Shown piece by piece: positions 53,045-61,041 of a stretch of 64,000 bases of DNA. The stretch covers positions 129,733 through 193,732 of the forward strand of contig NZ_LUKZ01000009.1 in NCBI RefSeq assembly GCF_001633105.1. The letters are read 5' to 3'. Within the stretch, counting starts at the first letter, position 1. Every line of letters begins with the position of its first letter. The stretch comes from Acidovorax sp. GW101-3H11 (lineage in GTDB: Bacteria; Pseudomonadota; Gammaproteobacteria; Burkholderiales; Burkholderiaceae_C). Position numbers and translations under genes: made by a program. A model generated the notes under the pieces. The model had not been told where the DNA came from. It saw only the letters and a program-made list of their open reading frames with translations, and made no database searches.

Positions 53045-53599
53045 TCAGGCCGCGCGGCGGGGTGGTGCCAGCTGGCGCCCGATGAGCAGGCGAAACGGCA
53101 GCAGCAGCGCCACCGCCAGCCCGAGCTTCACGCCCAGGTCCCCCAGCGCCCAGGTGATCCACGGGTCGCTGGTGCCTGCAAACGCAATGCTCCAGAACAC
53201 GGCGGTGTCCAGCACCGCTGCGAGCAGCGTGGCCACCAGCGGCGCGCGCCACCAGGTGCCGTGGCGCAGCCGGTCGAACACGCCGATGTCCAGCCACTGC
53301 GAGAGCAAAAACGCGGTGCCCGACGCGATGGCAATGCGCACCGGCGCCAACACCAGCGAAGCCGCCACGGCCACCGCAAACCCCACCCACGCCACCCGCC
53401 GCGCCTGCAGCGGGCCGTGGGCGCGGTTGACCAGCTCGCTCACCAGAAAGGCCACCGGGTAGGTGATGGCACCCCAGGTGAGCCAGTCGTTGAGGGGAAA
53501 CTGGACCAGGATGTTGGACGCCAGCACCACGGCGGCCATGGCCAGGGCGGTTATGGTGAACTGGCGCAAGGTGAAGGTGGTAAACGCGGAGGCAGCCAC
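53045..53599 (-). CDS. VUT-family (YhhQ-like) queuosine precursor transporter
   Basis: About 184 residues with six hydrophobic segments. LASNILVQFPLN, LTWGAITYPVAFLVSELVNRAHG and a SGTAFLLSQWLDIGVFDRLR segment fit the VUT family, which imports queuine precursors. The start is uncertain: GTG 53599 gives the usual N-terminus, while the frame continues to GTG 53719 inside the HNH nuclease gene. No good ribosome binding site is seen, so it may be coupled to the upstream HNH gene. Confidence 0.72.
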   Translation of the reverse strand: MAASAFTTFTLRQFTITALAMAAVVLASNILVQFPLNDWLTWGAITYPVAFLVSELVNRAHGPLQARRVAWVGFAVAVAASLVLAPVRIAIASGTAFLLSQWLDIGVFDRLRHGTWWRAPLVATLLAAVLDTAVFWSIAFAGTSDPWITWALGDLGVKLGLAVALLLPFRLLIGRQLAPPRRAA

Positions 53600-53661
53600 G
53601 GTGTGTGTGCGAGTGTGTACGGCTTCAAATGGGGTGTGCAGATTGCACACCCGCCAAGCGC

Positions 53662-54264
53662 TCACGGCTTGGGTTGCAAGTGCGCGTTGGCCTGCTGTGG
53701 GAATTTCGCCATGAGCCACTTGAGCACTTCCAACTGATCTGCTGCCGTGGCGCGGCGAACCTGGATCAGGATTTTTTGCAGATCCGGACGGGTCAAGGTG
53801 GCATTGGATGCGCCTTCGTTGCAGACCGAACAGATGGCACGCAAATTGGCCGGGTCATCGGTGCCGCCCATGCTTTTGTCGATGACATGCCCGAGGTGCA
53901 AGCGTGTTTTGCGGGTGGTGTCGTAGGGGTGGGGTTCACCTGCTACGGCTCCGCACATCTGGCAAGTGAACCCGTTCCGGTCCAGCACGAAGGCCCGTGT
54001 TTCTTTCGAAATGGCACGGGCGAATGCCGGTTGTGGCTTGGCGGTTTCGAGCAGGTACTGCCCGGGCTTAAGTGCGCTGCGGTCGTTGTGCGTCAGGATC
54101 AGGTAACCCTCTTCGGTGCGCAGTTCACGTACCCTCCGAGCCCATTCAGATTGGTTGTCTGCCACCGTGCGCAGCTCGTCTGAGTCCATCACGCGACCCA
54201 GGTTGGCGAGGAAATGGGCGCGCAGTTTGCCTCGGGCACCACCCCGGGCTGGTTTGTCTTGCAT
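53662..54264 (-). CDS. HNH endonuclease, probable restriction partner of the adjacent methyltransferase
   Basis: A 200-residue protein starting 2 bases after the methyltransferase stop. The N half is helical and may be a winged-helix specificity domain (FLANLGRVMDSDELRTVADN). The C half is a treble-clef HNH nuclease: Cys101/Cys104 (CQMC), HLGH at 123-126, Asn140 in DDPANLRAIC, Cys145/Cys148 (CSVCN). HNH nucleases beside a C5 methyltransferase are common type II restriction enzymes. All motif residues are intact. The target is unknown. Confidence 0.78.
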   Translation of the reverse strand: MQDKPARGGARGKLRAHFLANLGRVMDSDELRTVADNQSEWARRVRELRTEEGYLILTHNDRSALKPGQYLLETAKPQPAFARAISKETRAFVLDRNGFTCQMCGAVAGEPHPYDTTRKTRLHLGHVIDKSMGGTDDPANLRAICSVCNEGASNATLTRPDLQKILIQVRRATAADQLEVLKWLMAKFPQQANAHLQPKP

Positions 54265-54266
54265 GG

Positions 54267-55226
54267 TCAGGCTCTTTTGAGTTTGGGTTTGGCGGCCGCG
54301 TTGAGCGCGATGCGTATTTTTTCGCCGACTGCGCAGGCGACTGGGGGCGGGAAAGCATTGCCGATTTGCCGGTAAGCCGCTGTTTTTTTCCCGCTGAACT
54401 GCCAGTGGTCTGGGAAGCCCTGGATGCGAGCTGCCATTCGAACCGTCAAACGAGGCATGCCGACGAAGCCGGGCTCTGGGGCTGCATTGGCAATCCCCAT
54501 GCCATCCACGCCAAGCGCTGCCCACGCCTTTTTGGCGCGTGTGGGGCCGAGGTCTGGGCCCCCATGCTTTTTGCTGCCGCCCACCAAGGTCGGGGCAATC
54601 TCATTCGCCTGTTGCCTCCATTGCTCAGCGCCGTGCCATCCATCGGCTTGCATCAGATCTACCAGCGCATCGCCCACGGTTGGCGGGCGTTTCGATTGGG
54701 CTTCGGGCCAGCTGAAGTAGGCTGCGGCATCCTTCTTCAGCGCTACAAAAACCACCCGCGGTCGTAATTGCGGCACGCCGTAGTCACTTGCATGCAGCAA
54801 GCGCCATTCAGCGACGTAGCCCAACTTTTGAAGGCTCTCAACAATGCTCTTGCGGTAGTCGTCGAACACTGCGTCCAGCAGGCCGCGCACGTTCTCCAGC
54901 ATCACTGCCTCGGGCAGGCATTCAGACACCAAACGAATGGCCTCCGGAAAAAGGTCCCGCTCATCGTCGATCCCGAGTTGTTTTCCCGCTTTCGAGAAAG
55001 GGGGGCAGGGAACTCCTCCCGCCAACAAAGCAACACCCCGCCAGCGATCTGCCTGGTAGTGGCGCACATCACCTTGCGTGACATGCCATTGCGGGCGATT
55101 GAACCGCAGGGTTTCACAGGCTGGGGGCTCGATCTCAACCAGACTGACATGCTCAAAACCGGCCTGCTCCAGGCCTAGCGCCTGGCCGCCTGCACCCGCA
55201 CAGATTTCAATGGAACTCAGCGGCAC
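54267..55226 (-). CDS. DNA (cytosine-5) methyltransferase of a second restriction-modification system
   Basis: A 319-residue C5 methyltransferase with motif I EICAGAGGQALG (residues 7-18), motif IV GGVPCPPFS with the catalytic Cys at 74, motif VI LENVRG near 109, YGVPQLRPRVVFVAL (VIII) and YRQIGNAFPPPVA (X). The target recognition region between is short. Start is GTG 55226 with AAGGA upstream. It has no close resemblance to the methyltransferase at 12442 outside the motifs. Its promoter region contains a LexA-type box. Confidence 0.9.
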   Translation of the reverse strand: MPLSSIEICAGAGGQALGLEQAGFEHVSLVEIEPPACETLRFNRPQWHVTQGDVRHYQADRWRGVALLAGGVPCPPFSKAGKQLGIDDERDLFPEAIRLVSECLPEAVMLENVRGLLDAVFDDYRKSIVESLQKLGYVAEWRLLHASDYGVPQLRPRVVFVALKKDAAAYFSWPEAQSKRPPTVGDALVDLMQADGWHGAEQWRQQANEIAPTLVGGSKKHGGPDLGPTRAKKAWAALGVDGMGIANAAPEPGFVGMPRLTVRMAARIQGFPDHWQFSGKKTAAYRQIGNAFPPPVACAVGEKIRIALNAAAKPKLKRA

Positions 55227-55248
55227 AGCAAATCCTTCGGGCTAAAAA

Positions 55249-55264
55249 CTGTTTAAGCATACAG
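55249..55264. promoter_or_regulatory. LexA-type SOS box upstream of the second restriction-modification system
   Basis: CTGT-TTAAGCAT-ACAG, an exact CTGT-N8-ACAG with A and TA outside, extending the symmetry to ACTGT/ACAGT. It lies 22 bases before the GTG at 55226. The only other gene end near it is the oxidoreductase stop at 55302, so the methyltransferase is the obvious target. Confidence 0.6.
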
Positions 55265-55301
55265 TATTTCGGTGAATCCGGAGATAGAAGAACGCTGCCG
55301 C

Positions 55302-57020
55302 TTAGAGGCTCTGCGCCAACATGCTGCGCGCCACGGCCTCGCCCACTTTGATGCCATCTACCCCCGCCGACAGAATGCCGCCCGCGTAGCTCGCGCCTTC
55401 GCCTGCAGGGTACAGGCCGGGCGTGTTCAGGCTTTGCAGGTTGTCGCCGCGCCCGATCTTGAGGGGCGACGAGGTGCGCGTCTCCACGCCCGTCAGCACC
55501 GCGTCGTGCATGTCAAAGCCCTTGATCTTGCGACCGAACGCGGGCAGCGCCTCGCGCAGTGCTTCGATGGCGTAGCCGGGCAGGGCGGCGTGCAAATCGC
55601 CCAGCGCCACGCCGGGCTTGTACGAGGGTTCCACGCTGCCCAGCTGGGTCGAAGGCTTGCCCGCAATGAACTCGCCCACCAGCTGGCCCGGCGCGCTGTA
55701 GTCGCGGCCGCCCAGCACAAAGGCGTTGGATTCGAGCTGGCGCTGCAGCACGCTGCCCGACAGCGGGTGGAACTGCCCGGCGGGCAGGGCCTCGACGCCA
55801 TAGGTCTGGCCCAGGTGGGTTTCAAATGCCTGCGCGTCCTGCGGGTAGTCGCGCGGGTCGATCCCCACCACCATGCCGGCGTTGGCGTTGCGCTCGTTGC
55901 GCGAATACTGGCTCATGCCGTTGGTCACCACGCGGTTCGGCTCGCTGGTGGCGGCCACCACGGTGCCGCCGGGGCACATGCAGAAGCTGTAGACCGCACG
56001 GCCGTTGGCGGCGTGGTGCACCAGCTTGTAGTCGGCCGCGCCCAGCAGCGGGTGGCCCGCGTGGCGGCCCCAGCGGGCGCGGTCGATGATGCTCTGCGGG
56101 TGCTCGATGCGAAAGCCGATGGAAAACGGCTTGGCCTCCATCGCCACGCCGCGCTGGTACAGCATGGCAAAGGTATCGCGCGAGCTGTGGCCCAGCGCCA
56201 TCACCACGTGGTCGGCCCGCAGCTCGGTGGTCTCGCCCGTGGCCTGGTTCAGCACCTTGAGGCCGCGCAGGTGGCGCTGCTCGCCCTGGCCCTCGACGAT
56301 CACGTCGGTCACGCGTTGCTCAAAGCGGATCTCGCCACCCAGCGCAATGATCTGCTCGCGCAGGTTCTCCACCACCTTCACCAGCTTGAAGGTGCCGATG
56401 TGCGGGTGGGCGACGTAGAGGATTTCTTCGGGTGCGCCAGCCTTGACGAACTCGTTCATCACCTTGCGGCCCAGGTGGCGCGGGTCCTTGATCTGGCTGT
56501 AGAGCTTGCCGTCGCTGAAGGTGCCGGCGCCGCCTTCGCCAAACTGCACGTTGCTTTCGGCATGCAGCTCGCGCTTGCGCCACAGTCCCCAGGTGTCCTT
56601 GGTGCGCTCGCGCACGGTCTTGCCGCGCTCCAGCACGATGGGCTTGAAGCCCATTTGCGCCAGCACCAGCGCCGCAAAGATGCCGCAGGGGCCAAAGCCC
56701 ACCACCACGGGGCGCAAGGGCAGGCCGGCGGGCGCCTGGCCCACGGGGTGCCAGGCCATGTCGGGCGTGGGCTGGATGTGTGGGTTGCCAGCAAACTTTG
56801 CGAGCAGCGCGGCTTCGCGCTCAGGCTGGGCCAGCGTGATGTCCACGATGTAGACCGCCAGCAGGTCGGCCTTGCGCGCGTCAAAGCTGCGCTTGAAGAC
56901 GTGCAGGTGGGCAATGTCGGCGTCAGCCAGGCCCAGGATTTGGGCGGCAGCGGCGCGCAGGGGCGCCTCGGGGGCTTCGGCCACGGTGAACGGCAGCCGG
57001 ATTTCGGAGAGTCGGATCAT
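55302..57020 (-). CDS. FAD-dependent dehydrogenase (COG2509 type, uncharacterised)
   Basis: A 572-residue protein. The N-terminal about 90 residues form a small alpha/beta domain (IRLSEIRLPF, VFKRSFDARK). The Rossmann motif VVGFGPCGIFAALVLAQMG is near residue 105, followed by ESNVQFGEGGAGTFSDGKL, CMCPGGTVVAATSE with two Cys, and the C-terminal FAD motif PGLYPAGEGASYAGGI. Many genomes have one copy of unknown role. It stands alone, before a cysK terminator. Confidence 0.8.
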   Translation of the reverse strand: MIRLSEIRLPFTVAEAPEAPLRAAAAQILGLADADIAHLHVFKRSFDARKADLLAVYIVDITLAQPEREAALLAKFAGNPHIQPTPDMAWHPVGQAPAGLPLRPVVVGFGPCGIFAALVLAQMGFKPIVLERGKTVRERTKDTWGLWRKRELHAESNVQFGEGGAGTFSDGKLYSQIKDPRHLGRKVMNEFVKAGAPEEILYVAHPHIGTFKLVKVVENLREQIIALGGEIRFEQRVTDVIVEGQGEQRHLRGLKVLNQATGETTELRADHVVMALGHSSRDTFAMLYQRGVAMEAKPFSIGFRIEHPQSIIDRARWGRHAGHPLLGAADYKLVHHAANGRAVYSFCMCPGGTVVAATSEPNRVVTNGMSQYSRNERNANAGMVVGIDPRDYPQDAQAFETHLGQTYGVEALPAGQFHPLSGSVLQRQLESNAFVLGGRDYSAPGQLVGEFIAGKPSTQLGSVEPSYKPGVALGDLHAALPGYAIEALREALPAFGRKIKGFDMHDAVLTGVETRTSSPLKIGRGDNLQSLNTPGLYPAGEGASYAGGILSAGVDGIKVGEAVARSMLAQSL

Positions 57021-57106
57021 GGTCTTGCGGGCCCGTGGTTATCGGGCGGCGTGCAAAGTCGTGGGGCCATGATTTTACCGGCGTGGCCCCGCTGGCCCGT
57101 ACCCAC

Positions 57107-57134
57107 AAAAAAGGCCCGCCGGGTGGCGGGCCTT
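57107..57134 (-). terminator. Intrinsic terminator after cysK
   Basis: Read leftward, AAGGCCCGCC-ACCC-GGCGGGCCTT runs into a T-run. It lies 100 bases past the cysK stop and before the FAD dehydrogenase start. Confidence 0.85.
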
Positions 57135-57145
57135 GGGGCCAAAGC

Positions 57146-57225
57146 TGTCAAAGCCTGTTTGCTATCAATTAAATAGCTGTAAGCGCTTTATGGCCGCGCG
57201 CAAACGGCCATTTTGGCTTGTATTT
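57146..57225. repeat. Dispersed Comamonadaceae-type repeat, copy 7
   Basis: TTTGCTATCAATTAAATAGC, then TGTAAGCGCTTTATGGCCGC and GCGCAAACGGCCATTTTGGC. ATGGCCGCGCGCAAACGGCCAT adds a second small stem. It lies between cysK and its terminator. Confidence 0.72.
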
Positions 57226-57233
57226 TCTGCCGC

Positions 57234-58151
57234 TCAGGCGGGCAGGAAGCCTTCCACCGACAGGTAGCGCTCGCCCGTGTCGTAGTTGAAGCCCAGCACC
57301 TTCGCGCCCGCAGGCAGCTCGGGCAGCTTTTGCGCAATGGCCGCCAGCGTGGCGCCCGACGAGATGCCCACCAGCAGGCCTTCTTCGCGCGCGGCGCGGC
57401 GCGCAAACTCGCGCGCGGGTTCGGCATCGACCTGGATCACGCCGTCCAGCAGGCTGGTGTCCAGGTTCTTGGGGATGAAGCCCGCGCCAATGCCCTGGAT
57501 GGGGTGGGGCGAGGGCTGGCCGCCCGAGATCACGGGCGAGGCCGTGGGCTCGACCGCAAACACCTTGAGCTGGGGAAACTTCGCCTTGAGCACCTTGGCA
57601 ACGCCGGTGATGTGGCCGCCCGTGCCCACGCCGGTGATCAGCACATCGATGCCCTCAGGGAAGTCCGCCAGGATCTCCTGCGCCGTGGTGCGCACATGCA
57701 CGTCGATGTTGGCAGGGTTCTCGAACTGCTGGGGGATCCAAGATCCGGGCGTCTGCGCCTGCAGCTCCTGCGCACGGGCAATCGCGCCCTTCATGCCCTT
57801 TTCGCGCGGGGTCAGGTCAAACTGCGCGCCATAGGCCAGCATCAGGCGGCGGCGCTCGATGCTCATGCTGTCGGGCATCACCAGGATCAGCTTGTAGCCC
57901 TTGACGGCCGCCACCAGCGCCAGGCCGATGCCCGTGTTGCCGCTGGTGGGCTCGATGATGGTGCCGCCCGGTTGGAGTGCGCCCGACTTCTCGGCGTCTT
58001 CCACCATCGACAGCGCAATGCGGTCCTTGATGGAGCCGCCCGGGTTGCTGCGCTCGGACTTCACCCACACGTTGGCGCCAGGGCCAAACAGGCGGTTGAT
58101 GCGCACGTGGGGCGTGTTGCCAATGGTCTGCAGAATGTTGTCAACTTTCAT
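57234..58151 (-). CDS. cysK: Cysteine synthase A (O-acetylserine sulfhydrylase)
   Basis: A 305-residue PLP enzyme with the PLP lysine in [11 protein letters not shown] near residue 42, the Asn loop [10 protein letters not shown] near 70, the phosphate loop [10 protein letters not shown] near 175, and GISSGAT near 265. It makes cysteine from O-acetylserine and sulfide. The ATG at 58151 has CAGGAG upstream. It stands alone. Confidence 0.9.
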   Translation of the reverse strand: MKVDNILQTIGNTPHVRINRLFGPGANVWVKSERSNPGGSIKDRIALSMVEDAEKSGALQPGGTIIEPTSGNTGIGLALVAAVKGYKLILVMPDSMSIERRRLMLAYGAQFDLTPREKGMKGAIARAQELQAQTPGSWIPQQFENPANIDVHVRTTAQEILADFPEGIDVLITGVGTGGHITGVAKVLKAKFPQLKVFAVEPTASPVISGGQPSPHPIQGIGAGFIPKNLDTSLLDGVIQVDAEPAREFARRAAREEGLLVGISSGATLAAIAQKLPELPAGAKVLGFNYDTGERYLSVEGFLPA

Positions 58152-58211
58152 GGCGTCTCCTGTGAGGGGCAAAGAAGGGGTTTGATGCAATGCGAGTCGC
58201 CTGGAAAAAAT

Positions 58212-58278
58212 CCGTTCGGGCTGAGCCTGTCGAAGCCGGGGCACGATGGCGGGCTCCTCGACAAGCTCGGGCGAACGG
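58212..58278. repeat. TTCGACAGGCTCAGCCCGAACGG-type inverted repeat, copy 3 (degenerate)
   Basis: CCGTTCGGGCTGAGCCTGTC (58212-) faces CTCGACAAGCTCGGGCGAAC (-58277), separated by about 18 bases. It is upstream of cysK. Confidence 0.65.
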
Positions 58279-58388
58279 GTTCACGGGCTGGTATTGCGGT
58301 ACCACGCGCATTCTGAACCAGTTGTTCTATGGCTTTGGTGATATGGATATAGCGGAGTCCGCCAAAGCACAGCCCCTGGCCCGCAGCG

Positions 58389-59528
58389 TCAGGGCGCGGG
58401 CAGGATCTCCACCTGCATGGCGCGCTCCACCGGCGTGATCTGCACCCGCACCGGCAACCCGAGCGCAATCGTCTGCGCGTTGGTGGCCGTGTGCTGAGTC
58501 ACCTCGGTGCAGGTGTAGCGCGCGGCCCGCCCGCTGCGCCACACCGCCAGGGCCAGCGGCAGCATCCACTGGTCGGCCAGGTGCGGGCCCAGGGCACCGG
58601 TGCTGCGCTGGTAGGCGCGCACCTCGTCCACCAGCCGCTTGGCCACCTGCTCGGCCGACAGACTGCGTTCGCCCAGCTGGCAGAACACCTCGGTCACGTG
58701 CGCGTGCTCCAGCGTGGCGATCAGCGCATTGCCCGGCCCTTCGTTCTGGCGCGTGGGCGGCTGGCGCAGCTGGCCCGATTCAAACGTCCAGCCCATGCGC
58801 TGGCCCAGTGCCTCCAGCTCCCGCGTGGCAATGTTGCGCGCCAGGCCCGGCACCAGCGCCTCGCCCCATGCGTTGTGCAGCGGGCCGCGCTCCAGCAGAT
58901 CCACGGGCGCCAGGGGTTGGGTGGTGGCGGAGGCGGGCGTGATGTGCGCCACCAGCTCGCCGCCGCCAGCGGGGTAGAAGCCGCGCCGCTGCAATTGCAA
59001 GTCCACCCCCACGCCCAGGCGCCGCACCAGTGGTGCAAACGCCCGCTCCAGAAAATCAAACGGCGGCGCCATGGGGTTGTGCGTGCCGCCCGACAGCTCG
59101 ACCTTGCTCGGGTCATCGGCCAGCATCAGCGCGGGCAACACGGTCTGCAGCACCAGCAGGCAGCTGCCCGCCGTGGCGATCTGAAAGCGGTAGTCGCCTG
59201 CGCGCACTGCGCTGGGCGTGAACACCAGCGTTTGCGAGCCCAGCTCGGCGCCCTCTGCCTGCCCGCCACATACCGCCACGGCCGCCTGCACACAGGCCAG
59301 GTGCTGGCGCATCAGCCCCGGCTTGGGCCGCCCGGCGCGGATGCGCGTGATGTGCAGCGGCCGGCCGGTGACCATGGACAGGGCCAGGCCCGTGCGCAGG
59401 ATCTGGCCGCCGCCTTCGCCGGTGGAGCCGTCGAGGGTGAGGGGCTGCTGCTCCTGCACCACCTCCACGCGCATGTTCGGCGCCACCGTGTGGGCGGAGT
59501 GCAGCATTTTTTGTTGTTTTTCGTGCAT
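58389..59528 (-). CDS. rtcA: RNA 3'-terminal phosphate cyclase RtcA
   Basis: A 379-residue protein. LDGSTGEGGGQILRTGLALS near residue 30 is the cyclase signature, with GLMRQHL, GGTHNPMAPPFDF, RRGFYPAGGGEL and, near residue 315, PHLADQWMLP with the catalytic His. It converts an RNA 3'-phosphate to a 2',3'-cyclic phosphate using ATP. About 25 extra residues precede the usual start; an internal Met at 19 may be the true one. It follows rtcB after 170 bases filled with two repeats. Confidence 0.9.
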   Translation of the reverse strand: MHEKQQKMLHSAHTVAPNMRVEVVQEQQPLTLDGSTGEGGGQILRTGLALSMVTGRPLHITRIRAGRPKPGLMRQHLACVQAAVAVCGGQAEGAELGSQTLVFTPSAVRAGDYRFQIATAGSCLLVLQTVLPALMLADDPSKVELSGGTHNPMAPPFDFLERAFAPLVRRLGVGVDLQLQRRGFYPAGGGELVAHITPASATTQPLAPVDLLERGPLHNAWGEALVPGLARNIATRELEALGQRMGWTFESGQLRQPPTRQNEGPGNALIATLEHAHVTEVFCQLGERSLSAEQVAKRLVDEVRAYQRSTGALGPHLADQWMLPLALAVWRSGRAARYTCTEVTQHTATNAQTIALGLPVRVQITPVERAMQVEILPAP

Positions 59529-59586
59529 AAAAAATGGCTCCTGCGCCTGATGATCATGCGCTGGTAGCTATCAAAAAAATAGTATT
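59527..59586. repeat. Dispersed Comamonadaceae-type repeat, copy 8
   Basis: ATAAAAAATGGCTCCTGCGC, then TGATGATCATGCGCTGGTAG and CTATCAAAAAAATAGTATTC. It begins at the rtcA start codon, so it forms the untranslated leader of rtcA. Confidence 0.7.
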
Positions 59587-59597
59587 CACCAAGCCAC

Positions 59598-59698
59598 CGG
59601 ATACTGGCGCGGCCCCGGCGAGAGACGCCAAGCAAGGGCCGCCCCGCAGCGAGGGCGTCGTCCCCCTCTGGGGGAAGCCGCGCAGCGGCTCAGGGGGG
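59598..59698. repeat. AAGCAAGGGCCGCCCCGC-type repeat, copy 4
   Basis: GCCAAGCAAGGGCCGCCCCG, then GCGAGGGCGTCGTCCCCCTC and GGGGGAAGCCGCGCAGCGGC. CCCCCT/AGGGGG can pair. It directly follows the rtcB stop and may weaken read-through into rtcA. Confidence 0.66.
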
Positions 59699-60919
59699 CT
59701 ACCCCTTCACACACACGACCTGCTTGAGCGTGTACACCACCTCCACCAGGTCTTCCTGCGCCGCCATCACCGCGTCGATGTTCTTGTAGGCCATCGGAAT
59801 CTCGTCGATCACGTCCGCGTCCTTGCGGCATTCCACACCTTCGGTGGCCTTGATCTGGTCTTCGACCGTGAACAGCTTTTTGGCCTTGGTGCGGCTCATG
59901 GTGCGCCCTGCGCCGTGGCTGCAGCTGTTGAAGCTCTCGGGGTTGCCTTTTCCGCGCACGATGAAGCTTTTGGCCCCCATGCTCCCCGGGATGATCCCCA
60001 GCTTGCCTTGTTCGGCACTCACCGCGCCCTTGCGGGTCACGAACACGTCTTGCCCGAAGTGCGTTTCGCGTTGCACGTAGTTGTGGTGGCAGTTCACCGC
60101 CTCAATGTGCGTCTCGAACGGCTTGGTGATCACCTTGCGTATCGCGGCAATCACGCGGCCCATCATCACTTCGCGGTTGGCGGCGGCAAACTTTTGCGCC
60201 CACCCCACGGCTTTCACGTAGTCACCGAAGTACTGCGCACCTTCTTCGAAGTACGCCAGGTCCTTGTCGGGCAGGTTGCGCTGGTTCATCTCGGCGTCCT
60301 TCTTGGCCAGCTCGATGAAATGGGTGCCGATGGCGTTCCCCACACCGCGCGATCCGGAGTGCAGCATCACCCACACGCTCTGGTGTTCGTCTAGGCAGAT
60401 CTCGATGAAGTGGTTGCCCGTTCCAAGCGTTCCCAGGTGCTTGTAGTTGTTCGTGTTCTTGATGCGCGGGTGCGCCTCGCAGATCTCGTCGAACTCATCC
60501 ACCAGCCCCGCCCAGGCGCGGTCGGTTTCTGCAGGCGGGGTATCCCAGCTCCCCTTGTCGCGGCCGAAGCGCTTGGGGGTCATCCCCACGGGCACGGCGC
60601 GTTCGATGGCAGCGCGCACGCCGGACAGGTTGTCGGGCAGGTCGCTGGCGGTGAGCGTGGTCTTGCACGCCATCATTCCGCACCCCAGGTCCACCCCCAC
60701 CGCAGCGGGGATGATGGCCTTGAGGGTGGGCACCACCGAGCCGATGGTGGCGCCAATCCCCAGGTGCACGTCGGGCATCACCGCCACATGCTTGAACACG
60801 ATGGGCAGGCGTGCAATGTTGCGCAGCTGGTTCTTGGCGTCTTCTTCCACGGGCACGCCGTTGGTCCACATCTTCACGGGCACGCCGTTTTCGACTTCGT
60901 ATTGTTCGTAGTTGTTCAT
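59699..60919 (-). CDS. rtcB: RNA-splicing ligase RtcB
   Basis: A 406-residue ligase. GVDLGCGM (Asp77, Cys80) holds the metal ligands, with GTLGTGNHFIE, HSGSRGVGN, EAVNCHHNYVQ and SHGAGRTMSR carrying the guanylated His. The C-terminus is AYKNIDAVMAAQEDLVEVV with a final LKQVVCVKG. It joins 2',3'-cyclic phosphate or 3'-phosphate RNA ends to 5'-OH ends with GTP. It is the second protein gene of the sigma-54 operon, 122 bases behind the slipin gene. Confidence 0.94.
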   Translation of the reverse strand: MNNYEQYEVENGVPVKMWTNGVPVEEDAKNQLRNIARLPIVFKHVAVMPDVHLGIGATIGSVVPTLKAIIPAAVGVDLGCGMMACKTTLTASDLPDNLSGVRAAIERAVPVGMTPKRFGRDKGSWDTPPAETDRAWAGLVDEFDEICEAHPRIKNTNNYKHLGTLGTGNHFIEICLDEHQSVWVMLHSGSRGVGNAIGTHFIELAKKDAEMNQRNLPDKDLAYFEEGAQYFGDYVKAVGWAQKFAAANREVMMGRVIAAIRKVITKPFETHIEAVNCHHNYVQRETHFGQDVFVTRKGAVSAEQGKLGIIPGSMGAKSFIVRGKGNPESFNSCSHGAGRTMSRTKAKKLFTVEDQIKATEGVECRKDADVIDEIPMAYKNIDAVMAAQEDLVEVVYTLKQVVCVKG

Positions 60920-61041
60920 GGTGTTCTTTCGTCTTGCTTTTTTCTGTTCCTCTTTGCCCGTTCGCGGCACTGTGCCACGGGCTTTGGATGGGGCACGGCC
61001 TTGCAGCCTGTGGCGCCCATCCGTCGCGTGGAAGACAGGTT

